Positions 48,272-56,170 of a stretch of DNA of 64,000 nt are shown here, piece by piece. The translations under genes and the position numbers were made by a program. Positions within the stretch are counted from its first letter, which is position 1. Every line of letters begins with the position of its first letter. The notes below the pieces were generated by a model. That model saw nothing but the letters and a program-made list of their open reading frames with translations, searched no databases and was not told where the DNA came from. This DNA is from Streptomyces cavernae (lineage in GTDB: Bacteria; Actinomycetota; Actinomycetes; Streptomycetales; Streptomycetaceae): positions 186,001-250,000 of the forward strand of contig NZ_RPDJ01000002.1 of NCBI RefSeq assembly GCF_004023625.1, written 5' to 3'.

Positions 48272-49267
48272 CTAATGCAGCATCTTCTCGTAGGACCCGT
48301 CCTGGTCGGAGTCGTACACCAGCTTGCCGCCGGCGTCGTAGCCCTTGATGCGCGGCGCCTTCGTGACCGCCTGCTGGGTCAGCACACCGGAGGCGACGAA
48401 CCAGCCGTGGTCGAGGACGGCTTCGCTGCTCCCGGTGCCGTAGGAGACCGTCACCCGGGCCACGACGGACTCGACCCTGCCGATGACGCCCCACCGGAAG
48501 GGCACTTTCCAGTTGCCGCGGTCGATGACGGACTGCCGGTAGAGCTTGCCGCCGTTGCTGTCGGGCAGCACCGGACCGGCGTCGGGGGGAGCGTCGTCGC
48601 CGACGCCGGAGTTGAGGCCGGACGCCTCACCGTCGACGATGTGGCAGATCAACCGGGTCCGCTCGGGCTGCTCCTTGACCGCGACCACGAAGAAGCCGTC
48701 GCCGGGTGCGTTGGAGTCCCCGGTGCTCTTCATCGCGAGGAGGATCCGGTACCCGTCGGCCGACCCCAGGTCAGGCGCGCCGAGGGAAGGCGCACCCGAC
48801 TGCCGCTGCCTGCTCTCCTGGTTGGACCGGTCGTACTCGAGGCATTTCTCCAGCCCGTCCGTGGCCTGCTCAAAGGTGATCCCGTCGAGCAGTTGGCCGG
48901 GCGTTGCCGGCCGGGCGGGCCCCGATGGCGCCGGCGCCGTGGAAGGCGCCGTGGACGGCGTCCGCGAAGCGGTGGCCGACGGCGAGCCGCCGGCGGACCG
49001 CGTCGGAGCCGCCACCTGCCCGCCCCCGCCTCCACCGGTCAGCACGTAGGCACCCGCGGGCACCGCCGCCAGCGTCACCAGGGCCGCCCCGGCGGCCACC
49101 ACGCGCCGCCGCCGCTCGGTGAGGCCGCGGCGCCGGATCGTGGGATACGGGGCCGGTGAGGGCCGGATCGTGTACGCGTCGTCGGCCAGCAGTTCGCGCA
49201 GCCGCTCCTCGAAGTCCTCCTCGGACCCGGCCCGCTCACCGGCCGTCTCCGGCTCGTACTCGGTCAC
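48272..49267 (-). CDS. Membrane-anchored protein coupled to ECF sigma factor (putative anti-sigma)
   Basis: A 331-residue protein: an acidic N-terminal cytosolic segment (~1-55; EEDFEERLRELLADDAYTIRPSP), one membrane helix (~62-80; RRVVAAGAALVTLAAVPAGAYVL), a Ser/Thr/Pro-rich linker (~85-125) and an extracytoplasmic domain. Its GTG overlaps the stop of the sigma gene (GTGA), the common sigma/anti-sigma arrangement. No zinc HxxxCxxC motif is present in the N-terminus, so it is not a ZAS-type anti-sigma factor; the regulatory role is inferred from coupling. Confidence 0.8.
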   Translation of the reverse strand: MTEYEPETAGERAGSEEDFEERLRELLADDAYTIRPSPAPYPTIRRRGLTERRRRVVAAGAALVTLAAVPAGAYVLTGGGGGGQVAAPTRSAGGSPSATASRTPSTAPSTAPAPSGPARPATPGQLLDGITFEQATDGLEKCLEYDRSNQESRQRQSGAPSLGAPDLGSADGYRILLAMKSTGDSNAPGDGFFVVAVKEQPERTRLICHIVDGEASGLNSGVGDDAPPDAGPVLPDSNGGKLYRQSVIDRGNWKVPFRWGVIGRVESVVARVTVSYGTGSSEAVLDHGWFVASGVLTQQAVTKAPRIKGYDAGGKLVYDSDQDGSYEKMLH

Positions 49268-49812
49268 CTGCCGCCTCCCTGCCCCGACGTCATCCTGGGG
49301 CGGCCGGGCCCGCCCATGGCCTGTGCGAGTCCCGGTACCGCGCGCAGCTTCGCCAGACCCTTGGACGCCTGGCTCTTCACCGTGCCGAGGGAGCAGCCGA
49401 GCACCTCTGCCACCTCCGCCTCGGAGAGGTCCTCCCAGTAGCGCATGACGACCACCGCCCGCTGTTTGGGCGGCAGTTCGGCCAGCGCGGCCATCAGCAC
49501 ACCGCGCGTGTCCACCCGCGACGAGGGCTCGTCGGGACCGGGCACGTCCGGTGGCGAGGGGGTCAGCGCCTCCTTGACCCGCCGCTTGCGGAACCGGTCG
49601 CTGTTGCAGCTGACCAGCATGCGCCGGACGTAGGCCTCCGGGCTGGCACTGCGCGAGACGCGCCGCCAGGAGCGGTACGCCTTCGCCAGCGCCGTCTGCG
49701 TCAGGTCCTCGGCGAGCTGCGCGTCGCCCGTCAGCAGATAGGCGGTCCGCACCAGACGGGTCCACCGCGCTTTGACGAACTCCTGGAACTGCGCCTCGTG
49801 TTCCGCCTGCAT
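49264..49812 (-). CDS. ECF RNA polymerase sigma factor (SigE family)
   Basis: A 182-residue sigma-70 family protein with regions 2 and 4 only. Region 2: FQEFVKARWTRLVRTAYLLTGDAQLAEDLTQTALAKAYRSW. Region 4: LAELPPKQRAVVVMRYWEDLSEAEVAEVLGCSLGTVKSQASKGLAKLR. This is the actinobacterial SigE-family pattern. The ATG at 49812 has GAGGGGG six bases upstream. It is divergent from a PTP-like gene across 108 bp. Confidence 0.93.
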   Translation of the reverse strand: MQAEHEAQFQEFVKARWTRLVRTAYLLTGDAQLAEDLTQTALAKAYRSWRRVSRSASPEAYVRRMLVSCNSDRFRKRRVKEALTPSPPDVPGPDEPSSRVDTRGVLMAALAELPPKQRAVVVMRYWEDLSEAEVAEVLGCSLGTVKSQASKGLAKLRAVPGLAQAMGGPGRPRMTSGQGGGR

Positions 49813-49920
49813 AAGAACCCCCTCGCCCTCCAGACCACCGGCGGCGCGAAATTGGTTGCCTGCCGCCCGGAACCCGGTTCGAATGAGCTGACGGAACGAG
49901 ACCACGGGAGAGGACGGCGG

Positions 49921-50376
49921 ATGGGCGAGCAGTGGGACGCGCAGGGTGCCGGGGTGCTGCGGCTGCCCTCCGGGCGGCTGGTCCGGGGCAGGGGCCTGCG
50001 TCACCCCCTGCCGGACGGCCCGGCCCCGTCGTACGGCGTCTACCTCCTCGGCAAGGAGCCGCCCCCCGTCCCGTGGGAGTCCCGTTGGCTGCGCTGGCCG
50101 GACTTCAGGCTGCCCGTCGACCGGGCCGAGGCGCGGGAGGCGTTCGTCGAGGCCTGGGAGCGGTCGGCCGACGAGCGGGTCGAGATCGCCTGCGGCGGCG
50201 GCCGCGGCCGCACCGGCACGGCCCTGGCCTGCCTCGCCGTCCTGGACGGGGTCCCGCCGAAGGAGGCGGTCGCCTATGTGCGCCGGCACTACGACCGGCA
50301 CGCCGTGGAGACACCGTGGCAGCGGCGGTACGTACGAGGCTTCACCGGGAGCCGCAGCAGCACCGGCCGGGCATAG
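49921..50376 (+). CDS. Small protein-tyrosine-phosphatase-like protein
   Basis: A 151-residue protein with a PTP-type P-loop IACGGGRGRTGTALACLAVLDG, matching C-x5-R-(S/T)-G with T-G after the Arg. The usual His before Cys is Ala, seen in some atypical members. The general-acid Asp may be in WPDFRLPVD. ATG at 49921 has a purine stretch upstream. It starts divergently from the ECF sigma gene. Substrate unknown. Confidence 0.82.
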   Translation: MGEQWDAQGAGVLRLPSGRLVRGRGLRHPLPDGPAPSYGVYLLGKEPPPVPWESRWLRWPDFRLPVDRAEAREAFVEAWERSADERVEIACGGGRGRTGTALACLAVLDGVPPKEAVAYVRRHYDRHAVETPWQRRYVRGFTGSRSSTGRA

Positions 50377-50452
50377 CGGTGCCCGCCCGCGCCGGGTTCC
50401 CCGGCGATGCTGTCCGGCCGTCACCTGCCAGATGGGACGGGGCTACGGGTAC

Positions 50453-50615
50453 CTAGTAGGACTCCGTGAGGTCGCACTGACCTGCGACGATAGTGATCTC
50501 GCGGCAGGTGGCCCAGTGCCCCGCCGGACCAGTTCCCGCAGCTCGGTGCCGCGGGCCGGGCTGCCGGTCGGCAAGGCCGACGGCAACAGCCCCGAACCTC
50601 ACGGAGTCCTACTAG
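50453..50615. mobile_element. MITE-like element A (163 bp with CTAG ends)
   Basis: TAGGACTCCGTGAGGT at 50457-50472 and its exact inverse ACCTCACGGAGTCCTA at 50596-50611 are perfect 16-bp terminal repeats, each flanked by CTAG (50453 and 50612). The interior of 123 bp encodes nothing recognisable. CTAG duplications are typical of IS5-group transposition, so this is likely a non-autonomous derivative. Confidence 0.78.
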
Positions 50616-50911
50616 TGCCCCGGCAGGCACCGTTCGCCCCGTCGCGACGCCCGGCATGCTCCCCCAAGCTCTTCGAGCAGGGGGCACCCCCATTCGCCGC
50701 ACCGGCCGAAAGCTCAAGGACGTCCAGTACGAGGACTTCCGGCCGGCACTCCCCAAGCTGCTTCGAGCAGGGGGTACCCCCAGAGCGCGCTCCCCCAAGC
50801 TCTCGACTTCTCCCCCACTCTCGGCTGCGCTCGAGCGGGGGGACCCCCACGAGCAGGGGGACCCCCATGACGCCGCTCCTTGACGGGCGAACGTTGCCTG
50901 CCGCGGCACTA
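50612..50911. mobile_element. MITE-like element B (300 bp with CTAG ends)
   Basis: CTAGTGCCCCGGCAGGCA at 50612 is matched in inverted form by TGCCTGCCGCGGCACTAG ending at 50911 (17 of 18); similarity continues inward through GTTCGCCC / GGGCGAAC, about 27 bp in total. The interior holds several TCGAGC-loop hairpin repeats and no transposase. Element A abuts it and shares the CTAG at 50612. Its right end lies 25 bp before recO. Confidence 0.72.
50660..50868. repeat. Clustered CCCCCAAGCT-TCGAGC-GGGGG hairpin repeats
   Basis: Copies with C-rich and G-rich arms around CTTCGAGC occur at 50660-50692 and 50748-50782, and a compound copy with CTCGAGCG at 50790-50868. A related block (CTCTCGGCTTCGCTCGAGCG) is in the gap after dnaJ near 15800. 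These match a common streptomycete intergenic repeat type. Confidence 0.75.
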
Positions 50912-50935
50912 GCCCGCGTAGGCGAGAATGGGCCC

Positions 50936-51682
50936 ATGAGTCTGTTCCGCGACGACGGCATCGTGCTGCGCACCCAGAAGCTGGGTGAGGCGGACCGGAT
51001 CATCACCCTGCTCACCCGCGGGCACGGACGGGTGCGGGCCGTGGCCCGCGGGGTGCGCCGGACCAAGTCGAAGTTCGGGGCCCGGCTCGAACCCTTCTCC
51101 CACGTCGACGTGCAGTTCTTCGCCCGTGGGAGCGATCTGATCGGGCGCGGGCTGCCGCTGTGCACGCAGAGCGAGACGATCGCCCCGTACGGCGGCGGCA
51201 TCGTCAGCGACTACGCCCGCTACACCGCCGGGACCGCCATGCTCGAGACCGCCGAGCGGTTCACCGACCACGAGGGCGAGCCGGCCGTGCAGCAGTATCT
51301 GCTGCTGGTGGGCGGGCTGCGGACGCTCGCCAACGGCGAGCACGCGCCCCATCTCGTCCTCGACGCGTTCCTGCTGCGCTCCCTCGCCGTCAACGGCTAC
51401 GCGCCCAGCTTCAGCGACTGCGCGAAGTGCGGCCTGCCGGGGCCGAACCGGTTCTTCTCGGTGGCCGCGGGAGGCTCGGTCTGCGTGGACTGCCGGGTGC
51501 CCGGCAGCGTCGTACCCTCGGCGGGGGCCCTGGCACTGCTCGGGGCGCTGCTGACGGGGGACTGGGAGACCGCGGACGCGAGCGAACCGCGGTACGTCCG
51601 GGAGGGCAGCGGGCTGGTGTCCGCCTATCTGCACTGGCACCTGGAGCGCGGACTGCGCTCGCTTCGTTACGTGGAAAAGTAG
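50936..51682 (+). CDS. recO: DNA repair protein RecO
   Basis: A 248-residue RecO: N-terminal OB fold ([40 protein letters not shown]), helical core, and a zinc-finger region with CAKCGLPG and CVDCRVPG. It loads RecA and anneals strands in the RecFOR pathway. ATG at 50936; the frame remains open far upstream through the MITE elements but [10 protein letters not shown] is the conserved start. The element B end lies 25 bp upstream, so the promoter may be inside or at the edge of its terminal repeat. Confidence 0.95.
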   Translation: MSLFRDDGIVLRTQKLGEADRIITLLTRGHGRVRAVARGVRRTKSKFGARLEPFSHVDVQFFARGSDLIGRGLPLCTQSETIAPYGGGIVSDYARYTAGTAMLETAERFTDHEGEPAVQQYLLLVGGLRTLANGEHAPHLVLDAFLLRSLAVNGYAPSFSDCAKCGLPGPNRFFSVAAGGSVCVDCRVPGSVVPSAGALALLGALLTGDWETADASEPRYVREGSGLVSAYLHWHLERGLRSLRYVEK

Positions 51683-51704
51683 AACCGAGGGAGACGAGAA
51701 GCAC

Positions 51705-52553
51705 ATGGCCGTACGCGGGATCCTGGGAAACCGGCGCCGCGAGTACAAGACGCCGGAGCCCCATCCGTCCGGCGCTCGCCCGCCCAAGCTCCCCGGTGAA
51801 CTTGTCCCGGGCCATGTGGCGATCGTCATGGACGGCAACGGCCGGTGGGCCAAGGAACGCGGACTGCCGCGCACCGAGGGTCACCGGGTCGGCGAGGGCG
51901 TGGTGCTGGACGTCCTCAAGGGGTGCCTCGAGTTGGGCGTGAAGAACCTCTCGCTGTACGCCTTCTCCACCGAGAACTGGAAGCGGTCGCCCGAGGAGGT
52001 CCGCTTCCTGATGAACTTCAACAAGGACGTCATCCGCCGCCGCCGCGACGAGATGGACGCACTCGGGATCCGGATCCGGTGGGTCGGCCGGATGCCCAAA
52101 CTGTGGAAGTCCGTCGTCCAGGAACTCCAGGTCGCCCAGGAGCAGACGAAGAACAACGACGCCATGACGCTGTACTTCTGCGTCAACTACGGGGGGCGCG
52201 CGGAGCTGGCCGACGCGGCCAAGGCGCTCGCACAGGACGTCGCCGCCGGCCGGCTGGACCCCGCCAAGGTCACCGAGAGGACCCTGCAGAAGTACCTGTA
52301 CTACCCGGACATGCCGGACGTGGATCTCTTCCTGCGGCCGAGTGGCGAGCAGCGCACCTCCAACTACCTGATCTGGCAGTCGAGTTACGCGGAGATGGTG
52401 TTCCAGGACGTGCTCTGGCCCGACTTCGACCGGCGCGATCTGTGGCGGGCGTGCGTGGAGTACGCCTCCCGCGACCGCCGCTTCGGAGGGGCGATCCCGA
52501 ACGAGGAACTGCTGGCCATGGAGGGGCGCCCGGACCCGGCGGACCAGGGCTGA
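51705..52553 (+). CDS. uppS: Isoprenyl (undecaprenyl) diphosphate synthase
   Basis: A 282-residue cis-prenyltransferase: [25 protein letters not shown] (catalytic Asp), [44 protein letters not shown]. It makes the lipid carrier for cell-wall precursors. The ~25-residue N-terminal extension ([12 protein letters not shown]) is usual in actinobacteria. It starts 22 bases after recO, so both are likely co-transcribed. Confidence 0.95.
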   Translation: MAVRGILGNRRREYKTPEPHPSGARPPKLPGELVPGHVAIVMDGNGRWAKERGLPRTEGHRVGEGVVLDVLKGCLELGVKNLSLYAFSTENWKRSPEEVRFLMNFNKDVIRRRRDEMDALGIRIRWVGRMPKLWKSVVQELQVAQEQTKNNDAMTLYFCVNYGGRAELADAAKALAQDVAAGRLDPAKVTERTLQKYLYYPDMPDVDLFLRPSGEQRTSNYLIWQSSYAEMVFQDVLWPDFDRRDLWRACVEYASRDRRFGGAIPNEELLAMEGRPDPADQG

Positions 52554-52707
52554 GAATCAGGGCCTTTGTCCGGTACGGCGAGTGTGCGTGCCGGGCGTCG
52601 CGACGCCGCGGAGATCCGTCGGAAGGGCCCTGCGGGACGCGCCGTACCCAACGGTCATGGCGCGTTCACGACGGCCTCGTCGTCCCGGACGGTGCTCCTG
52701 GATGTTC

Positions 52708-53133
52708 CTAGATGGCGTCCTTCTGGCCCGAGGCGCACTCCACGCACGTGCCGAAGATCTCCACCGTGTGGGCCACGTTGACGTAGCCGTGCTCCGCCGC
52801 GATGGCCTCCGCCCACTTCTCCACGGCCGGACCCTCCACCTCCACGGCCTTGCCGCAGACGCGGCAGACGAGGTGGTGGTGGTGCTCGCCGGAGGAGCAA
52901 CGGCGGTAGACGGACTCGCCGTCGGAGGTGCGCAGGACGTCGACCTCGCCGGCTTCGGCGAGGGACTGAAGTGTGCGGTACACCGTGGTGAGACCGACCG
53001 AGTCGCCCTTGTGCTTGAGCATGTCGTGGAGTTCCTGCGCGCTGCGGAACTCGTCCACCTCGTCGAGGGCCGCCGCCACTGCGGCACGCTGCCGGGTGGA
53101 ACGGCCTCGTACGGGCGGTCCAGCGGTCGTCAC
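52708..53133 (-). CDS. zur: Zinc uptake regulator Zur (Fur family)
   Basis: A 141-residue Fur-family repressor: winged helix (QRAAVAAALDEVDEFRSAQELHDMLKHKGDSVGLTTVYRTLQSLAEAGEVDV), metal-rich EHHHHLVCRVCGKAVE and CVECASGQ (structural Cys4 zinc). Its place immediately downstream of znuBC-znuA and the Zur-box pair at znuA support Zur over Fur. GTG at 53133 has AAGGAGG five bases upstream. 59 bp after znuB. Confidence 0.95.
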   Translation of the reverse strand: MTTAGPPVRGRSTRQRAAVAAALDEVDEFRSAQELHDMLKHKGDSVGLTTVYRTLQSLAEAGEVDVLRTSDGESVYRRCSSGEHHHHLVCRVCGKAVEVEGPAVEKWAEAIAAEHGYVNVAHTVEIFGTCVECASGQKDAI

Positions 53134-53192
53134 CGTTGCCTCCTTGCGTCGTGCTCCTGCCGGGCCATTGTGCCAGCCCGCCAGGGGGGCGG

Positions 53193-54131
53193 TCAGACGC
53201 CGGATCCGCCCGCGGGGCGACGCGTGGCCGGAATTGACTCCTCCGCTTCGGCTCCGCCGGTGGCCGCGACCGAGTCCGGAACCACGCATTCCGCCGGGTC
53301 GCCGGGTGTCTGCCGCCGTACCCGCCGCCGGGCGAGCGGCGCCGCCAGCGCCGTCAGCAGCAGGAAGGCGGCGATGGTCAGCAGCACGATCGTCGCGCCG
53401 GGCGGAACGTCCTGGTAGTACGAGGTCACGGTGCCGCCCAGGGTGACGCTCACCCCGATGGCCACCGCGATCACGAAGGTCGTCGCGAAGCCCTTGGCGA
53501 TCTGCTGCGCGGCCGCGACGGGCACCACCATCAGCGCCGAGACCAGCAGCAGTCCGACGACCCGCATCGCCACGGTGACCGTGACGGCGGCGGTGACGGC
53601 GGTCAGCAGGTTCAGCGCCCGCACGGGAAGCCCGGTCACCCGCGCGAACTCCTCGTCCAGGCTGACCGCGAACAGCTGGCGCCGGAGGCCCAGCGTGACC
53701 AGCACCACGAACGCGGCGAGCAGACAGATTGCCGTCACGTCGGACTCGCTGACCGTCGACAGGGAGCCGAACAGATACGAGGTGAGGTTGGCGTTGGAGC
53801 CGCCCGGTGCGAGGTTGATGAACATCACACCGCCGGCCATGCCGCCGTAGAAGAGCATCGCGAGCGCGATGTCACCGCGCGTCTTCCCGTACCAGCGGAT
53901 CAGCTCCATCAGCACCGAACCGAGGACCGCGACGGCGGTCGCCATCCACACCGGCGAGGCGCTCAGCAGGAAGCCGAGACCGACGCCGGTCATCGCCACA
54001 TGTCCGATGCCGTCGCCCATCAGGGCCTGGCGGCGCTGCACGAGGTAGATGCCGACAGCGGGCGCGGTGATGCCGACGAGCAGCGCGGCGATCAGCGCGC
54101 GCTGCATGAAGGCGTAGTCGAGGATGTCCAT
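53193..54131 (-). CDS. znuB: Zinc ABC transporter permease ZnuB
   Basis: A 312-residue permease of the ABC-3 (ZnuB/TroC) family, with about eight membrane segments: YAFMQRALIAALLVGITAPAVG, QALMGDGIGHVAMTGVGLGFLL, VAMRVVGLLLVSALMVVPVAAAQQI. A hydrophilic tail follows (~270-312). It moves Zn2+ delivered by ZnuA. ATG at 54131 with AGGGAG eight bases upstream; 19 bp after znuC. Confidence 0.95.
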   Translation of the reverse strand: MDILDYAFMQRALIAALLVGITAPAVGIYLVQRRQALMGDGIGHVAMTGVGLGFLLSASPVWMATAVAVLGSVLMELIRWYGKTRGDIALAMLFYGGMAGGVMFINLAPGGSNANLTSYLFGSLSTVSESDVTAICLLAAFVVLVTLGLRRQLFAVSLDEEFARVTGLPVRALNLLTAVTAAVTVTVAMRVVGLLLVSALMVVPVAAAQQIAKGFATTFVIAVAIGVSVTLGGTVTSYYQDVPPGATIVLLTIAAFLLLTALAAPLARRRVRRQTPGDPAECVVPDSVAATGGAEAEESIPATRRPAGGSGV

Positions 54132-54150
54132 CGGTCGGTCTCCCTCAGCC

Positions 54151-54918
54151 TCAGCCCAGCAGGCCGGTGCGGATCGGTGCGGCGTCGTGATCCGCGTGCG
54201 GGTGTACGTGGTCGTGGCCCGGAAGGGCATGCTGGCCGACGGCCTTCGGGGGCGGCCCGTCGTGCAGCACGCAGCCGTCGCGCAGGACCACCGCGCGGTC
54301 GATCAGCGGTTCCAGGGGCCCGAGTTCGTGCAGGACGAGCAGCACGGAGGCGCCCTCGGAGACCTGCTTCTCCAGGGTGTCGGCCAGCACCTGCTGGCTC
54401 GCCAGGTCGACGCCCGCCATCGGCTCGTCCATGATCAGCAACTCGGGTTCGGCGGCGAGCGCGCGGGCGATCAGGACGCGCTGGTGCTGGCCGCCGGAGA
54501 GGGCGTTCACGGAGTCCTTGGCGCGCTCCGCCATGCCCACGAGCTCCAGCGCGGCCCGTACGGCGTCGTGGTCGGCCTTGCGCAGCATGCCGAAGCGGGT
54601 GCGGGAGAGCCGGCCCGAGGAGACGACTTCGGTCACCGTCGCGGGCACGCCTCCCGCGGCGGTGGTGCGCTGCGGGACGTAGCCCACGCGCCGCCAGTCG
54701 CGGAACCGGCGGCGCGGGGTGCCGAAGAGCTCGATCTCGCCGGCGGTGACCGGGACCTGGCCGATGACCGTGCGCACGGCGGTGGACTTGCCGGAGCCGT
54801 TGGCGCCGAGCAGCGCGACGACCTCACCGTGGTGCACGGTGAGGTCGATGCCGCGCAGGACGGGGCGCGAGCCCAGCTCGGCCCGTACGCCCCGCAGGGA
54901 TATGACGGGCTCGCTCAC
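54151..54918 (-). CDS. znuC: Zinc ABC transporter ATPase ZnuC
   Basis: A 255-residue ABC ATPase: Walker A GANGSGKST, Q-loop YVPQRTT, signature LSGGQHQR, Walker B LLIMDEPM, H-loop LVLHELG. The C-terminus is His-rich (GHDHVHPHADHD) and may bind zinc. GTG at 54918 follows GGAGGA. 25 bp after znuA. Confidence 0.95.
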   Translation of the reverse strand: MSEPVISLRGVRAELGSRPVLRGIDLTVHHGEVVALLGANGSGKSTAVRTVIGQVPVTAGEIELFGTPRRRFRDWRRVGYVPQRTTAAGGVPATVTEVVSSGRLSRTRFGMLRKADHDAVRAALELVGMAERAKDSVNALSGGQHQRVLIARALAAEPELLIMDEPMAGVDLASQQVLADTLEKQVSEGASVLLVLHELGPLEPLIDRAVVLRDGCVLHDGPPPKAVGQHALPGHDHVHPHADHDAAPIRTGLLG

Positions 54919-54943
54919 GGTGTCCTCCGTAGGAAACTGGGGA

Positions 54944-55900
54944 TCACTTGGCTCCCAGGGCTGTCTCAAGGGCCTTGAGGTTGGACTCCATGACCGCGAT
55001 GTAGTCGTCGCCTCGGGACTTTTCCGTGATGCCCTCGACCGGGTCGAGCACGTCCGTCTTCAGGTTCGCGTCCTCGGCGATGGTCTTCGCGGTCTTGTCG
55101 CTGACGAGCGTCTCGTAGAACACCGTGGTGACGCCGTCCGCCTTCGCCATCTTCTCAAGGTCCCGCACCCGGTTCGCGCTGGGCTCCGACTCCGGGTCGA
55201 GGCCGTTGATGGCCTCCTCGGTCAGGCCGTAGCGCTCGGCGAGGTAGCCGAAGGCGGCGTGGGTGGTGATGAAGACCTTGGTCTTGGTGTTCTTCAGGCC
55301 GTTCTCGAACCGGGAGTTGAGTGCGTCGAGCTTCTTCACCAGGGCGCTGGTGTTCGCCTGGTAGGTGGCGGCGTTGTCCGGGTCGGCCTTCTCGAAGGCC
55401 CTGCCGACGCCCTCGGCGATCTCGGCGTAGCGGACGGGGTCGAGCCACACGTGGGGGTCCTTGCCGCCCTCTTCCTCGCCGTGCTCGTCATCGTGCTCGG
55501 CCGCGTGGCCGCCGACCTCGTTGCCGTGCTCCTCGAGGGTGGTCAGCGAAGCGGCGTCGACCTTGGTCTTGATCTCGGACTGCTTGACGGCCTCGTCGAC
55601 GGAGGGCTGCAGGCCCTGGAGGTAGAGCGCCACGTCCGACTCCTGGAGCTGCGCGGTCTGCTTGGCGCTGATCTCCAGGTCGTGCGGCTCCTGGCCGGGT
55701 TCGGTGAGCGTGGTGACGGCGACCTTGTCCCCGCCTATCTCCTCGGCGAGGAACTGCAGTGGGTAGAACGAGGCGACGACGTCGAGCTTGCCGCTCTCGT
55801 CGGCGGCGGAGCTGGTGGAGGAGCAGGCGGAGGTGGCGCCCAGGGTCAGGGCGGTGACCGCGGCCAGGGCCGCGCCCGGTATGAGTCGTCGTACGTTCAT
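54944..55900 (-). CDS. znuA: Zinc-binding lipoprotein ZnuA
   Basis: A 318-residue cluster A-I solute-binding protein with a lipoprotein signal (MNVRRLIPGAALAAVTALTL, then lipobox GATSAC). It has a His/Asp/Glu-rich mobile loop (~125-150; EEHGNEVGGHAAEHDDEHGEEE), PHVWLDPVRYAE (His ligand), TTHAAFGYLAERYGL (His), and FYETLVSDKTAKTIAEDA. ATG at 55900 is chosen because it starts a normal signal peptide and lies at the predicted transcription start; ATGs at 55909 and 55918 fall in the promoter. Confidence 0.95.
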   Translation of the reverse strand: MNVRRLIPGAALAAVTALTLGATSACSSTSSAADESGKLDVVASFYPLQFLAEEIGGDKVAVTTLTEPGQEPHDLEISAKQTAQLQESDVALYLQGLQPSVDEAVKQSEIKTKVDAASLTTLEEHGNEVGGHAAEHDDEHGEEEGGKDPHVWLDPVRYAEIAEGVGRAFEKADPDNAATYQANTSALVKKLDALNSRFENGLKNTKTKVFITTHAAFGYLAERYGLTEEAINGLDPESEPSANRVRDLEKMAKADGVTTVFYETLVSDKTAKTIAEDANLKTDVLDPVEGITEKSRGDDYIAVMESNLKALETALGAK

Positions 55901-55914
55901 GACAGTCATTTTCA
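55900..55914 (-). promoter_or_regulatory. Zur box 1 of znuA
   Basis: On the minus strand TGAAAATGACTGTCA, 13 of 15 to the TGaaAATGAttTTCA type of Zur site. It overlaps the -10 and the start codon of znuA. Confidence 0.75.
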
Positions 55915-55937
55915 ACATTTCTGGAAATGATTGTCAA
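55908..55937 (-). promoter_or_regulatory. znuA promoter, probably leaderless
   Basis: TTGACA (55937-55932) and GAAAAT (55913-55908) are separated by 18 bases. The start codon follows seven bases after the -10 and no ribosome-binding sequence is present, so transcription would begin at or within a base or two of the ATG. Confidence 0.65.
55922..55936 (+). promoter_or_regulatory. Zur box 2 of znuA
   Basis: TGGAAATGATTGTCA, 13 of 15 to the Zur-box consensus, covering the -35. Its centre is 22 bp (two helical turns) from box 1, suiting cooperative Zur dimers. Confidence 0.72.
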
Positions 55938-56025
55938 CAAGCGCCCGGGAACTCGTGGAGGGAGCGAAAAGATCCGCTTGCCCGCCGGCCGACGACCGGA
56001 GGACGCTGGTCCAAGGGGGATCGAT

Positions 56026-56056
56026 TTGATCCGGGGGGTGCGCCCGCCGGTAATCT
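56026..56056 (+). promoter_or_regulatory. Candidate glyS promoter
   Basis: TTGATC at 56026 and TAATCT at 56051, spacer 19. It lies about 115 bp upstream of glyS. The remaining leader shows no T-box-like features that I could recognise. Confidence 0.3.
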
Positions 56057-56170
56057 GAAGCATTCGCTCCGAAGCTTCCGCCCACCCGTCTCCCGACCAC
56101 CACCCCTCATCGAGGCGCTTCGCGCCGCCCCAGTAATAAAATTCGTCGTCGTCGTAATGAAGAGAGCACC

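Noticed and set aside
48009..48494. Minus-strand ORF downstream of the putative anti-sigma gene
   Set aside because: Out-of-frame shadow of that gene running into a gap with no supporting ribosome-binding site or motif.
49946..50935. Upstream extension of the recO frame through the PTP gene and the MITEs
   Set aside because: Chance open frame in high-GC DNA; RecO begins at MSLFRDD.
56057..56170. T-box or riboswitch in the glyS leader
   Set aside because: No T-box motif or conserved aptamer core could be recognised in the short leader.
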